NCBI RefSeq assembly: GCF_005771425.1
Contig: NZ_VBTZ01000008.1
Location: forward strand, 62,001-126,000
DNA: 64,000 nucleotides
DNA from: Methylocystis sp. B8
GTDB lineage: Bacteria; Pseudomonadota; Alphaproteobacteria; Rhizobiales; Beijerinckiaceae
Direction: 5' to 3'
The translations under genes and the position numbers were made by a program. Below are positions 9,076 to 18,486 of the stretch, in pieces. How positions within the stretch are numbered: the first letter of the stretch is position 1; each line of letters begins with the position of its first letter. The notes under the pieces are model-generated. The model saw only the letters and a list, made by a program, of their open reading frames with translations. It searched no databases and had not been told where the DNA came from.

Positions 9076-9308
9076 ATATGCGCCGCGACGGATCCGATGT
9101 CGTTTGGCTATTGCAGCCGAACGACGAAAAGTCAGCCGTCGATGAGCGCGGAAGAGCGCACGGCGCGCCAGAACTCTTGCCTGTCAAAGAGCTGCTTGCT
9201 GCTGAAAAGTTTAGAGAAGACTATCGTGCAAGATCGGAGAGACGACGATGTCGAAGAAGTCGACGAAAATGCGCCCGATTAAGAGGCCCGATTAAGATGC
9301 CCGCGTAA
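8976..9308 (+). CDS. possible IS110-associated small protein
   Basis: A 110-codon frame starting at GTG 8976. Its first residues (QTKDDGKHAILPVA) are matched downstream of the second IS110 remnant by MQTKGGGKHDILPVA from 10552, and DNA similarity extends for about 120 bases. In both places the frame is preceded by the same short hairpin. The second copy is frameshifted. The product is charged, without signal peptide, and I do not recognise it. It may be a passenger gene, a fragment of a neighbouring host gene, or non-coding IS end sequence that happens to be open. Confidence 0.3.
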   Translation: MQTKDDGKHAILPVAVHPDHAGMPVTLPRESDGNMRRDGSDVVWLLQPNDEKSAVDERGRAHGAPELLPVKELLAAEKFREDYRARSERRRCRRSRRKCARLRGPIKMPA

Positions 9309-9351
9309 TTGGGCTTGCTTCGAAGTTTGGGAAATTTGCAGCGGGAAAGGT

Positions 9352-9421
9352 GGCTGTCCTCCAGGATAGCGGTGCTGATTCGGGGTCGCCCAAGCGCCCC
9401 AAGCGCCAACGAAGGACAGCC
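9352..9421 (+). other. structured leader upstream of IS110 copy B
   Basis: GGCTGTCCT (9352-9360) and AGGACAGCC (9413-9421) are exact inverted repeats that bracket a nested GC hairpin (GGGGTCG ... CGCCCC). The right arm abuts the transposase ATG at 9423. IS110-group elements are known to encode their guide (bridge) RNA in the left non-coding end upstream of the transposase, so this is a candidate part of such an RNA. Boundaries are not determinable by eye. Confidence 0.4.
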
Positions 9422-9422
9422 A

Positions 9423-10495
9423 TGGAGTATTTTGCCGGATTAGACGTGTCTTTGGAAGAGACTTCCATCTGCGTGATCGACAAGGAAGGCGGACTCTTGC
9501 GCGAAACCAAGGTTGAAACAGATCCGGATGCGATTTTCGTAGCGCTTAAGGCCTACGCTGGGCGATTGCGGCGCGTTGGTCATGAGGCGGGGTCACTGTC
9601 GCCGTGGCTGCAGGTGGAACTGAGCCAGCGCGGACTGCCGGCTGTGTGCCTTTAAACGCATCACGCGCGCTCCGCACTGAAAGCGATGCGTAACAAGAAC
9701 ATATTGTGCGCACGGGATGGTTCAAGCAGGTTCACGTGAAGAGCGCTGAGAGCTATCGGCTGCGGCTCCTGCTGACGCATCGGCGCAATTTGACGCGCAA
9801 GTTTTTGGACATTGAGAACGCCATCCGGCATTCGATCAAGACTTTCGGCCTAAAGCTTGGAGCCGTCAGTCGCGGCGCATTCGAGGCGCGTGTGCGTGAG
9901 CTTGTCGCTGGCGATCCACTGATTTCTGGAATTGCCGATTGCATGCTGCGGGCGCGTGCGGCGCTATGGCAAGAATATCTCCGGCTACACAAGATCGTCA
10001 TCGCCACCGTAGCGCAGGACGAGGTGTGCCGGCGTTTTATGGGCGTTCCGGGCGTGGGACCGATTAGCGCCCTTTCATTCAAAACTTCGATCGACGATCC
10101 GCGGCGTTTTCGCCATTCGAAGACCATCGGCGCTTATCTCGGCTTGACGTCGCGACGCTGGCAGTCAGGAACGTCCATCGACGTTTCCGGTCATATCTCC
10201 AAGGCCGGTGACGGGGAAGTCCGACATCCGCTTTATGAAGCGGCGAACATTATGCTGACGCGCTTCAAAGGCTTTAGCAGCCTCAAGGCTTGGGGCATGA
10301 AGATCGCTCGAAAGCGCCGGTCACAAACGCGCCTCTGTGGCGGTCGCGCGCAAGCTCGCGGTGATCATGCACGCCATGTGGCGCGATGGTTCGACGTTCC
10401 AATTTAGAGCGCCGGCGGCGCAGAAAACGCCGCAAGGAAAGCGTGCGTTGAAGCCCCCTTGGCGCCGCCACGTGAAGCTCAATTTGCTGACTTGA
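9423..10495 (+). pseudogene. IS110-family transposase with stop, deletion and frameshifts (copy B)
   Basis: Starts MEYFAGLDVSLEETSICVID, containing the first catalytic Asp of the RuvC-like DEDD fold, and GHEAGSLSPWL with the Glu. A TAA stops it at 9653-9655 where family members have Glu. Around 9692 the segment expected to carry the DRTDARG motif (third acidic region) is deleted with a frame change; the second frame (9706 onward) carries PGVGPISALSFKTSIDDPRR and the C-terminal Ser region QSGTSIDVSG. Near 10310 a third frame takes over ([19 protein letters not shown]) up to 10495. With three lesions it is inactive. Confidence 0.9.
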
Positions 10496-10526
10496 CGGCG
10501 GACTGAGACGATTTGAATCGAGGGAA

Positions 10527-10650
10527 TCCGCGCGAGCGGAGAACAGTTCTGATGCAGACCAAGGGCGGCGGGAAGCACGATATCTTGCCTGTGGCGCGCA
10601 TACGCGCGACCACGTTGATATGTCTGTGGATGATGCCCCGCGATCCCGAT
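10527..10650 (+). repeat. flank shared by the two IS110 remnants, copy B
   Basis: Begins with TCCGC-GCGA-GCGGA, the same stem as copy A with a different GNRA loop, followed by ATGCAGACCAAGGGCGGCGG and further similarity to 8953-9075. The embedded frame is shifted here (a coherent continuation is in the +1 frame). Confidence 0.6.
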
Positions 10651-11028
10651 GCGGACATGTGCCGCAGCGTTTTTTTGACGTTGCTGAGCACAGAGGAGTG
10701 CACGGCGCTTCAGAGCTTTTCAAACGCGGGAGCGGTCCTGGCATGAGGACTTCAATAGTCCCCGCGATCAACCGAAAACGCGCGCCTTCGCGCGCGACAT
10801 CACCCTTGCTTGCGATTAACCGATGGAGAAAGATATGGAGACGAAAAAGCCGGGACGACGCCCAATTAGGAGGGCAAGATAAAAGGGACAGCCTGCGGCG
10901 TCGTTTGGCGGTCAGTTTGTCGTTGCGCATCAATGCATTCACGCAGGCTGTCAATTCCATCCGCAGCCTGCCGAACACAATAACTCATTGCGCTCACACA
11001 TTGATTTCCACCTCGCGCGACTGTTGAG
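10651..11028 (+). other. intergenic stretch without a recognised gene
   Basis: Holds the decayed tail of the IS110-associated frame and a 19-codon open frame at 10824 (METKKPGRRPIRRAR at its end). Nothing else is convincing on either strand. Confidence 0.4.
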
Positions 11029-11418
11029 ATGGCCAGCGATGACGATATCCGCATTCGTCCCGGCCGCATTCGCGAGACGAAGCGGGGAAAGGGAAAGAGT
11101 TTCGTTTCGCGCGTGTTGGCGGCGACGCAGAAGGCGGGCGGACTATATCATTCGAGTCACGCTCGAAGGGGCGCGGCCCCTTCGGCCGCGGCCGCGCCGC
11201 GAGCTTCTCCGCGCTGTGCGGCCTGAGCAGGCAATCGCAGATCGCAAGGGCGCGTCGTTCGACATCGCGCCAGGTCATGGCGCGCCGCATCGTGGGTCCT
11301 AGCGGGCGAACCGCGAAGAAGGATGGCTTCATTGATCTCCGTTCGAATGCGGATCAGCGACCGACCTGGAGCGAAGTCTGCGGGGACAATGGATCTTCGC
11401 GGAGGCCGGCGAGCGCAT
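11029..11418 (+). pseudogene. N-terminal fragment of a DUF3363/VirD2-type relaxase
   Basis: The ATG at 11029 opens MASDDDIRIRPGRIRETKRG, then KSFVSRVLAATQKAGG, the characteristic N-terminus of large relaxases found on rhizobial integrative and conjugative elements. After ~50 codons the family's next motif, FGRGRAAS, is found in a different frame and that frame closes at 11416-11418. The catalytic region (Tyr motif and the HIS-rich HVHLL-type motif) is absent. Relaxases nick DNA at oriT to start conjugative transfer, so this is a mobilisation relic. Confidence 0.65.
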
Positions 11419-11781
11419 AATTCCTGCGGAGGCACTAAATGACGGGTCGCTATGATCGATAATGATCCCGGCTGCAGTCTCGTCCCCTGGTCAGCTCGCT
11501 CAAAAGAAACTTGGATGACAAATGTTAGGCGGGATGGGCTCCCTGGAGGGCGTGGACTCGAGCTTCGGTCGCAAGAGAGAAATCGGGTTGTGGCGAATCG
11601 ACTTTAGCAAGCTTGCTGGCGTGTTCGTCCGGGTATGGGCAGCGCTTTTCCGGTCTTTACGCGCCATGACCCGCGACGCTGCCACTCTTTTCAATGCACT
11701 TGCAACTACAAGAACTGGAAGCCCTCAGTTGGCGATTATGTCGGTGCACATTCTCGAATTCATCGCGCCCGCGGAGGAAAA

Positions 11782-12027
11782 ATGTCATCGGCTACGTTTC
11801 TAGCCCCGCGCGGCGGCGGTCTACGTTCGAAAGGCGGGGCTGGTCGCGCTTCACGCGCCGTCCTCAAAAAATTCGAGGACAAATATCTGCGCCACTACCG
11901 CGCCGAACACGTCCTGTGCCTTGCGCCTATGCGTTCGCGCAAAAGCGTCGGCTTGACCGTTCCCGCGCCACTTGCTGGGCCCGGACCCCTTATCGTGCAT
12001 GACTCGAGGGCGAAAACTGGTCCCTAA
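11782..12027 (+). pseudogene. fragment of TraG/VirD4-type conjugative coupling protein
   Basis: The frame contains KYLRHYRAEHVLCLAPMRSR, then KSVGLTVPAPLAGPGPLIVHDS, closely tracking the Walker-A region of TraG/VirD4 coupling ATPases (consensus YLRH-GPEHVL-APTRSGKGVGL-VPTLL-...HD). The Gly before the P-loop Lys is changed to Arg and the protein stops ~10 residues after the Asp. Only this short P-loop segment remains. Intact proteins deliver the relaxase-DNA complex to a type IV secretion channel at the inner membrane. Its position after the relaxase fragment matches the gene order of known elements. Confidence 0.65.
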
Positions 12028-12390
12028 CGGCCAGTTGCAGTCGCTTAATAGACGCGTGCTGCTGTTACATCCGACTAACGCGGGTCGACCATGCTTTCGT
12101 TTCCATCTATCTCCTACTCGTTCCGATCTTTTTGAGTCTTTCAAATAAATTGATGGTGCGGCATCCGATTTACGCGAAAGCCTATCCATTCTTTTGATGC
12201 GCGGGCCAATCAACTTCCAGCAACGAGAGAGCGTGGCCATAATCAAATTATGGACAATGCTGGATGCAGCATACGGTCGAAGAGGGCCTCTATCGCTGGT
12301 ACGGTCTCCAAGCGAAGCGCGAACAAGCACTCATGTCCTACGAGGTACGAGGATTCGCGGCTAGATTTTCCTCGTCCACATCTTCAGCAA
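12028..12390 (+). other. intergenic stretch between conjugation relics and recombinase
   Basis: About 360 bases with no frame I can support. Open frames on the minus strand run antisense to the TraG relic and look incidental. Confidence 0.4.
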
Positions 12391-12576
12391 ATGAGCGCAA
12401 ATCAACTAGAAAAACAGGCCTTGCAAATCGAACCGGACGGCGCGATTCTTCGTCTTGCGCGCGCTCTCGCGCGCCAAGCCGCGCGAGAAGATCATGCACA
12501 CGCGTGCGCTGACAGCGCCCGAGCAAATGAAACGTGCTGCGATCTACGCCCGCTTCTCGACCGATCTTCAGGATGA
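12391..12576 (+). CDS. small ORF overlapping the recombinase start
   Basis: A 61-codon frame from ATG 12391 (MSANQLEKQALQIEPDGAIL, then RLARALARQAARED) overlapping the 5' end of the recombinase gene. Short proteins with an I-x-RLA-x-AL-x-RQ-A-R segment commonly precede large serine recombinases in rhizobial elements, so it may be the upstream partner with an extended C-terminus. It is Arg/Ala-rich, and could be spurious. Confidence 0.35.
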   Translation: MSANQLEKQALQIEPDGAILRLARALARQAAREDHAHACADSARANETCCDLRPLLDRSSG

Positions 12577-14155
12577 ACGATCGATCGAAGATCAAATCAG
12601 TCTTTGCAAAAAATACGCGGAGCGCGAAAGCCTCGATGTTGTCGCGGTCTTTGATGACCGCGCCCGCTCTGGCGCGTCCATCCTCGGACGTGATGGCCTG
12701 CTCGCGCTTATGGACAAAGCGCGTGAGCGTTCATTTGACGTAATTCTCGTTGAGGCTTTGGACCGTCTTTCTCGCGATATGGAGGACCTTGCCGGCATCC
12801 ACAAGCGCCTGTCCTTTCTAGGCCTCGAAATCCGCGCAGTTCACGAGGGCGTGGTCAACACTGTTCTGGTTGGTCTTCGCGGACTCGTCGGGCAGCTCTA
12901 CCGCGAGGACAACGCACACAAGGTGCGAAGGGGGCAGGCGGGACGTGTCGGCAAAGGCCTTAATGCCGGCGGCCTCACCTACGGTTACAAGCCCCTGGCT
13001 GGAGATCCAGGAAAGCGCTCAATCGTCGAGGCAGAAGCGGAAATCGTGCGGCGGATTTTCCGCGAATATGTCGATGGTCGCACGCCGCGCGACATTGCCC
13101 ACGATCTAAATGCGGAACGAATCATCCCACCTCGTGGTAGGGCGTGGAACGCTTCTACTATCAACGGGAACATGCTGCGCGGTAATGGGATTCTGAACAA
13201 CGAGCTTTATGCCGGCCGGCTCGTTTGGAACAAGGTCCGCATGATGAAAGATCCTGATACGGGGAAACGCATCTCTCGCCCAAACGCGGAGAGCGATTGG
13301 CAAGCCACTGATGTTCCCGATTTAGCAATTGTCAGCCGAGAACTTTTTGAAGCTGCCCAGAGGCGGAAGAAGGCGCGCAGCGTCACGCATCCGAATCAGC
13401 AACGTCGGCCTCGCCATATCTTATCAGGATTGTTGAAATGCGCGGCGTGCGGCGCCGGAATGGCAAGCAATGGCAAGGACCCGTCTGGACGCATTCGTAT
13501 CCGATGCTCGGCCGCGACGGAGAGTGGCATATGCCCTGATCCGAAGACCTTCTATCTCGACACCGTTGAATTGGCTGTCCTCAATGGACTGACCGCCGAA
13601 CTCCGCCACCCCGAAGTCATCGCCGAATACATTCGAACTTACCACGCCGAACGCAAAAGGCTCGCCGCCGAGGCTGATCGCAAGCGTCTGCGGCTCGAAC
13701 GTCGGCTCGGGGAGCTTAACCGAGAAATTGACCGTCTTGTCGATGCTATCGCGAAGGGTCAGGGTGACCCTGCCGTTTTGGGTCCGAAGTCGACGCTGTT
13801 GGACGGCGAACGCAAAAAAATATCCGCCGAACTCGCGGAGGCGGTACCGTCCACGGAGGCCGTCTCCCTGCATCCGGTCATGCTCGCCCGCTACCAGGAG
13901 CAGCTGACACGTCTCCAATCTGCTTTGTCGTGTGGAATCAGAGACGGCGACACCGAATGTTCGGAGGCGATTCGGGACTTGGTCGAGACAGTGACCGTGT
14001 TCCGGGACAAGACCCGCGCTGGCGGTGTCCGGGTTGAGATCACGGGCCGTTTAACGGCGCTACTTGGCGAACAAGCGTTCCCCAACAGGGTTCGTGGAGT
14101 GTGGGGTAAGGTGGTAGCGGAGGAGGGACTCGAACCCCCGACACAAGGATTATGA
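12494..14155 (+). CDS. large serine recombinase (site-specific integrase)
   Basis: Domain order: N-terminal resolvase catalytic domain with Ser22 in YARFSTDLQDERSIEDQ and Arg residues in the ALDRLSRDMEDL region; PF07508-type recombinase domain (GLTYGYKPL to INGNMLRGNGILNNELYAGR); zinc ribbon (LKCAACGAGM with a second Cys pair); long charged coiled coil; C-terminal tail. I chose ATG 12494 because it has AGAAG just upstream; ATG 12527 is the other candidate. Large serine recombinases integrate and excise elements at specific att sites. The last ~15 codons (VAEEGLEPPTQGL) are read through the 3' half of an oppositely oriented tRNA-Met gene, indicating that this end of the element sits in that tRNA. 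Confidence 0.93.
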   Translation: MHTRALTAPEQMKRAAIYARFSTDLQDERSIEDQISLCKKYAERESLDVVAVFDDRARSGASILGRDGLLALMDKARERSFDVILVEALDRLSRDMEDLAGIHKRLSFLGLEIRAVHEGVVNTVLVGLRGLVGQLYREDNAHKVRRGQAGRVGKGLNAGGLTYGYKPLAGDPGKRSIVEAEAEIVRRIFREYVDGRTPRDIAHDLNAERIIPPRGRAWNASTINGNMLRGNGILNNELYAGRLVWNKVRMMKDPDTGKRISRPNAESDWQATDVPDLAIVSRELFEAAQRRKKARSVTHPNQQRRPRHILSGLLKCAACGAGMASNGKDPSGRIRIRCSAATESGICPDPKTFYLDTVELAVLNGLTAELRHPEVIAEYIRTYHAERKRLAAEADRKRLRLERRLGELNREIDRLVDAIAKGQGDPAVLGPKSTLLDGERKKISAELAEAVPSTEAVSLHPVMLARYQEQLTRLQSALSCGIRDGDTECSEAIRDLVETVTVFRDKTRAGGVRVEITGRLTALLGEQAFPNRVRGVWGKVVAEEGLEPPTQGL

Positions 14156-14188
14156 TTCCTCTGCTCTAGCCGACTGAGCTACTCCGCC
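14112..14188 (-). tRNA. tRNA-Met (CAT anticodon, elongator-like)
   Basis: The minus strand folds into a cloverleaf of 77 nt including encoded CCA: D-arm GCTCAGTCGGCTAGAGC, anticodon stem GAGGA/TCCTT with loop ATCATAA (CAT), T-arm with GGTTCGAGTC, acceptor GGCGGAG/CTCCGCT. CAT could also denote tRNA-Ile2 with lysidine, but the body resembles elongator tRNA-Met of Rhizobiales. The recombinase gene overlaps its 3' 44 bases. Confidence 0.92.
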
Positions 14189-14479
14189 CCAAACCGCCTC
14201 GGCGGTCTGCAAGAATTTGCGATATAGGTTGCCGCCCTCGCGCAAGTCAAGGCGGCGCGGACGACCAAGGGACGTCCGTATCGTCCCTATTTACGTTGCC
14301 CGTCTTGACCGTCCGGCCGCTCGGGGAACGTCAGGCGGCGGCCGCTCCCGGCCTCAAGCGCGCAAGAGCGGGAGCCTTTCCTTTGCCGGCGTGGCATGCG
14401 ACAAGCCGACAAGCCCCGCCGGTCGGCGGCCGACGCCGCAGGCCGCGAGTTCGCTTGAAGATTTCCGGTTCACGCGCCC

Positions 14480-15355
14480 ATGTCGGTCAGACATCCGATC
14501 ATCTCAATCACCGGCTCGTCGGGCGCCGGCACAAGCTCGGTCAAGGCGACGTTCGAGCAGATTTTCCGCCGTGAACGCATCGAGGTCGCCTATGTCGAAG
14601 GCGACAGCTTTCACCGCTTTGATCGCGAAGAGATGAAGGCGAAGTTGTCCGACGCGCACGCTGCCGGCCATCACAATTTCAGCCACTTCGGCCCTGATGC
14701 CAATCTGCTGCCAGAGCTCGAGACGCTGTTTCGCCAATATGGCGAGACGGGTTCAGGCCGCTATCGCCATTACGCGCATGACGAAAACGAGGCGGCGATG
14801 CTTGGCGTGCCGCCAGGCACCTTTACGGATTGGGAAGAACTGCCGCCCAATACCGACGTGCTCTTCTATGAGGGGCTGCACGGCGCGGTCGTCACCGACG
14901 AGGTCAATGTCGCGCGCTACGCCGATCTCAAGATCGGCGTCGTTCCGGTCATCAATCTGGAATGGACGCAAAAGCTGCACCGCGACCGGCATTCGCGCGG
15001 CTATACGACAGAGGCCGTCACCGAGACGATTCTACGGCGCATGCACGATTATGTGCATTATATTTGTCCCCAGTTCTCCGAGACGGACATAAACTTCCAG
15101 CGCGCGCCGACGGTCGACACATCGAATCCGTTCGTCGCCCGCTCGATCCCGACGCCCGATGAATCAATCGTCGTCATCCGGTTTCGCGATCCACGAGGGG
15201 TGGACTTCCCCTATCTTGTGTCCATGATCGCGGGAAGCTGGATGTCGCGCGCCAATTCCATCGTCATCCCGGGCAATAAGCTCGATCTCGCAATGCAACT
15301 GATCCTCACTCCGAGGATTCTCGAACTGGTCAGACGCAAGAAAGGCGTGACGTGA
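14480..15355 (+). CDS. prk: phosphoribulokinase
   Basis: A 291-residue class I (proteobacterial) phosphoribulokinase, phosphorylating ribulose-5-phosphate to ribulose-1,5-bisphosphate with ATP. The P-loop GSSGAGTSS is at residues 12-20; [14 protein letters not shown] carries the substrate/catalytic Asp region; [17 protein letters not shown] and YEGLHG follow as in CbbP proteins. First gene of a tight operon: its stop overlaps the GTG start of the transketolase gene. No LysR-type CbbR gene is adjacent and no RuBisCO gene is in the window. The 290 bases upstream hold no gene and presumably the promoter. Confidence 0.96.
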   Translation: MSVRHPIISITGSSGAGTSSVKATFEQIFRRERIEVAYVEGDSFHRFDREEMKAKLSDAHAAGHHNFSHFGPDANLLPELETLFRQYGETGSGRYRHYAHDENEAAMLGVPPGTFTDWEELPPNTDVLFYEGLHGAVVTDEVNVARYADLKIGVVPVINLEWTQKLHRDRHSRGYTTEAVTETILRRMHDYVHYICPQFSETDINFQRAPTVDTSNPFVARSIPTPDESIVVIRFRDPRGVDFPYLVSMIAGSWMSRANSIVIPGNKLDLAMQLILTPRILELVRRKKGVT

Positions 15356-17373
15356 ACGACACTATATTGACCGCGGCCCAGGAAACTTCAGCGCCGGCGG
15401 GCGCAAAATCCGATCCGCGGCGCTACGCCAACGCCATTCGCGCCTTGGCGATGGATGCGGTCGAAAAGGCGAAATCAGGCCATCCCGGCATGCCGATGGG
15501 CATGGCTGACGTCGCTGCCGTGCTTTTTCAGCGCTTCATGAAGTTCGACGCCAGCCGTCCGGACTGGCCGGACCGCGACCGTTTCGTGCTGTCGGCCGGC
15601 CATGGGTCGATGCTGCTTTATGCCCTGCTCTATCTCCTTGGCTATCCGGGAATGGGCCGCAAGGAGCTCGAAAACTTCCGCCAGCTCGGTTCGCCGACGG
15701 CTGGCCACCCGGAATATGGCCACGCCGCCGGCATCGAGACGACGACCGGTCCGCTCGGCCAAGGGCTCGCGACGGCGGTCGGCATGGCGATCGCCGAGAA
15801 GCTTGCGGCGGCGCGTTTCGGCGACGATCTCGTCGACCATTTCACTTATGTCCTCGCCGGCGACGGCTGCCTCATGGAAGGCGTCAGCCATGAGGCGATC
15901 GACCTCGCCGGCCATCTGAAGCTCTCAAAGCTCATCCTGTTCTGGGACGACAATTCCATCTCGATCGACGGGCCGACGAGCCTTGCAACCTCGATGGACC
16001 AGATGGCGCGTTTCGCCGCCGCAGGCTGGCAAGTCGCCCATATTGACGGCCACGATCCTGAGGCGATTGCGCAGGCGATCGCCGCCGCGCAGGCCGATCC
16101 GCGGCCTTCGCTCATCGGCTGCCGCACGCTCATCGGCTATGGCGCGCCGACCAAGCAGGGCAAGGAAAGCTCCCACGGCGCGCCGCTCGGCGCCGCCGAG
16201 GTCGACGCCGTGCGCGAGGCGCTCGACTGGCCGCACGCGCCTTTCGAACTGCCGGAAGAAATTTTACAGACCTGGCGTGCGGTGGGGCGGCGCGGCGTCA
16301 AGGCGCGAGAGGCCTGGGAGGCGCGGCGCGCAGCCTCACCGAAGGGCGCCGCTTTCGAGACCTTCATGAAAGGCGACGTTGCGACGGAGGTGGCGAAACC
16401 CCTTGCCGAGTTCCGGGCGGCGCTCGCCGCCGAAAAGCCGAAAGTCGCCACGCGCAAGTCTTCGGAAATGGCGCTCGGCGTCATCAACGCCGCGACGCAG
16501 GCGACGATCGGCGGCTCCGCCGATCTGACGCACTCGAACTTCACCATCACCAAAGGCATGGGCGAAGTCGCGCCCAACGATTTTTCCGGCCGCTACATCC
16601 ATTATGGCGTGCGCGAATTCGGCATGGCGGCGGCGATGAATGGCATAGCGCTCTATGGCGGCTTCGTCCCCTACGGCGGCACCTTCCTTGTCTTCTCAGA
16701 TTACGCCCGCGCCGCTATCCGCCTCTCGGCGCTCATGGGCCTGCGCGTCATCTATGTGCTCACCCATGATTCGATCGGCCTTGGCGAAGACGGGCCGACA
16801 CACCAGCCGATCGAACATTTGGCGGCGTTGCGCGCCATGCCCAATCTCAACGTCTTCCGCCCAGCCGACGCGATCGAGACCGCCGAGTGCTGGGAGCTGG
16901 CGCTCGCCAGCCGCCACACGCCCTCAATCCTGAGCCTCTCGCGGCAGAATTTGCCGACGCTCGAGCGGCCCGTCGGCGAAAACCTTTCCGCCAAGGGCGC
17001 TTATGTGCTGCGCGAAGCGGCGGGAAAGCGCGACGTCACGCTGCTCGCGACTGGATCCGAGGTTGAAATCGCCCTTGCGGCGGCCGACATTCTGGGCGCG
17101 CAAGGAATAAAGGCGGCTGTCGTCTCCATGCCCTGCTGGGAGCTCTTCGAGGCTCAGTCCGAGACTTATCGCGCCGAAGTATTGGGCGGCGCCCCGCGTG
17201 TCGCGGTCGAAGCGGCGGCGCGGCTTGGTTGGGACCGTTGGATCGGCGAGCGCGCCGCCTTTATCGGCATGAGCGGCTTTGGCGCGAGCGGGCCAGCGGC
17301 CGACCTTTACAAGCATTTTGGGGTCACGGCGGAGGCTGTGGCTCAAGCGGCCCGGACGCTAGTTAAGGCTTAA
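15352..17373 (+). CDS. tkt: transketolase
   Basis: A 673-residue thiamine-diphosphate enzyme transferring two-carbon ketol units in the pentose phosphate/Calvin regeneration reactions. Visible motifs: [12 protein letters not shown] and [12 protein letters not shown] in the N-terminal TPP domain, [13 protein letters not shown] (TPP/Mg binding) near residue 170, and [20 protein letters not shown] near residue 472 in the pyrimidine domain. It starts with GTG overlapping the prk stop (GTGA), so the two are translationally coupled, and is followed 26 bp later by fba. Confidence 0.97.
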   Translation: MNDTILTAAQETSAPAGAKSDPRRYANAIRALAMDAVEKAKSGHPGMPMGMADVAAVLFQRFMKFDASRPDWPDRDRFVLSAGHGSMLLYALLYLLGYPGMGRKELENFRQLGSPTAGHPEYGHAAGIETTTGPLGQGLATAVGMAIAEKLAAARFGDDLVDHFTYVLAGDGCLMEGVSHEAIDLAGHLKLSKLILFWDDNSISIDGPTSLATSMDQMARFAAAGWQVAHIDGHDPEAIAQAIAAAQADPRPSLIGCRTLIGYGAPTKQGKESSHGAPLGAAEVDAVREALDWPHAPFELPEEILQTWRAVGRRGVKAREAWEARRAASPKGAAFETFMKGDVATEVAKPLAEFRAALAAEKPKVATRKSSEMALGVINAATQATIGGSADLTHSNFTITKGMGEVAPNDFSGRYIHYGVREFGMAAAMNGIALYGGFVPYGGTFLVFSDYARAAIRLSALMGLRVIYVLTHDSIGLGEDGPTHQPIEHLAALRAMPNLNVFRPADAIETAECWELALASRHTPSILSLSRQNLPTLERPVGENLSAKGAYVLREAAGKRDVTLLATGSEVEIALAAADILGAQGIKAAVVSMPCWELFEAQSETYRAEVLGGAPRVAVEAAARLGWDRWIGERAAFIGMSGFGASGPAADLYKHFGVTAEAVAQAARTLVKA

Positions 17374-17399
17374 GGCGTAAGAGATAGCGGAGGCGACGA

Positions 17400-18482
17400 A
17401 TGGCACTCATTACCCTGCGGCAGTTGCTCGATCACGCCGCCGAGCACGACTACGGCGTTCCCGCGTTCAACATCAACAACATGGAGCAGGGCCTCGCGGT
17501 GATGGAGGCGGCCGCGTCGGTCGACGCGCCGGTCATCATTCAGGCGTCGCGCGGCGCGCGCGCCTACGCCAACGACATCATGCTCGCCAAGATGATCGAG
17601 GCGCTCGCGGCGATCTGGCCCGACATTCCGCTCGTCATGCATCTCGACCACGGCAACGCCGAATCGACCTGCGCCAGCGCGATCCGCTTCGGCTTCACAT
17701 CGGTGATGATGGACGGTTCGCTCAAAGCCGATGGCAAGACGCCCGCCGATTACGATTACAATGTGCGCGTCACCCGCAGCGTCGTCGACATGGCGCATTG
17801 GGTCGGCGCCTCCGTCGAAGGCGAACTCGGCGTGCTCGGCTCGCTCGAGAGCGGCATGGGCGAGAAGGAAGACGGCCACGGCGCCGAAGGCAAGCTCTCG
17901 CACGACCAGCTCTTGACCGATCCGGCGCAGGCCGAGGATTTCGTCGCCCGCACCAAAGTCGACGCGCTGGCGATCGCGATGGGCACCTCGCATGGGGCCT
18001 ATAAGTTCAGCCGCAAGCCTGACGGCGCGATCTTGGCGATGAAAGTCGTCGAGGAAATTCATCGTCGTCTGCCGAGCACGCATCTTGTGATGCATGGCTC
18101 GTCTTCCGTGCCGCAGGAATTGCAGGACGCGTTCAACGCCGCCGGCGGGCAGATGCCACAGACCTGGGGCGTGCCGGTCGCCGAGATTCAGCGCGGGATC
18201 AAATATGGCGTGCGCAAGATCAACATCGACACCGACAACCGCATCGCCATGACGGCGGCGATCCGCGACGTTCTCGGCAAGAACAAGGGCGAGTTCGATC
18301 CGCGCAAATATTTGAAGCCCGCAATGGAGGCGATGCGCGCCGTCTGCAAGCAGCGCTATGAGGAGTTCGGCACGGCGGGTCAGGCCTCAAAAATCAAGCC
18401 CATCCCGCTGTCTGAGATGGCCAAGCGCTACGCCAGCGGCGCGCTCGATCCGCAGTTCGCGAGCAAGAAGGCGGCGGAGTAG
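17400..18482 (+). CDS. fba: class II fructose-bisphosphate aldolase (Calvin-cycle subtype)
   Basis: A 360-residue zinc aldolase joining dihydroxyacetone phosphate and glyceraldehyde-3-phosphate (also erythrose-4-phosphate to sedoheptulose bisphosphate). Zinc-ligand motifs HLDHG near residue 80 and [12 protein letters not shown] near 230 are present, as are [11 protein letters not shown] at the N-terminus and [11 protein letters not shown] near 275. The long insert and C-terminal extension fit the CbbA-type class IIB group. A good ribosome-binding site (GCGGAGGCG) precedes the ATG. Third gene of the prk operon. Confidence 0.97.
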   Translation: MALITLRQLLDHAAEHDYGVPAFNINNMEQGLAVMEAAASVDAPVIIQASRGARAYANDIMLAKMIEALAAIWPDIPLVMHLDHGNAESTCASAIRFGFTSVMMDGSLKADGKTPADYDYNVRVTRSVVDMAHWVGASVEGELGVLGSLESGMGEKEDGHGAEGKLSHDQLLTDPAQAEDFVARTKVDALAIAMGTSHGAYKFSRKPDGAILAMKVVEEIHRRLPSTHLVMHGSSSVPQELQDAFNAAGGQMPQTWGVPVAEIQRGIKYGVRKINIDTDNRIAMTAAIRDVLGKNKGEFDPRKYLKPAMEAMRAVCKQRYEEFGTAGQASKIKPIPLSEMAKRYASGALDPQFASKKAAE

Positions 18483-18486
18483 CGTC

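Larger units (their letters stand above)
9309..10540 (+). mobile_element. IS110-family element remnant (copy B)
   Basis: Contains the structured leader, the broken transposase gene and the shared 3' flank hairpin at 10527-10540. IS110 elements lack clear terminal inverted repeats, so the limits given are approximate: the left is set at the end of the copy A flank, the right at the GNRA hairpin. Confidence 0.6.
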
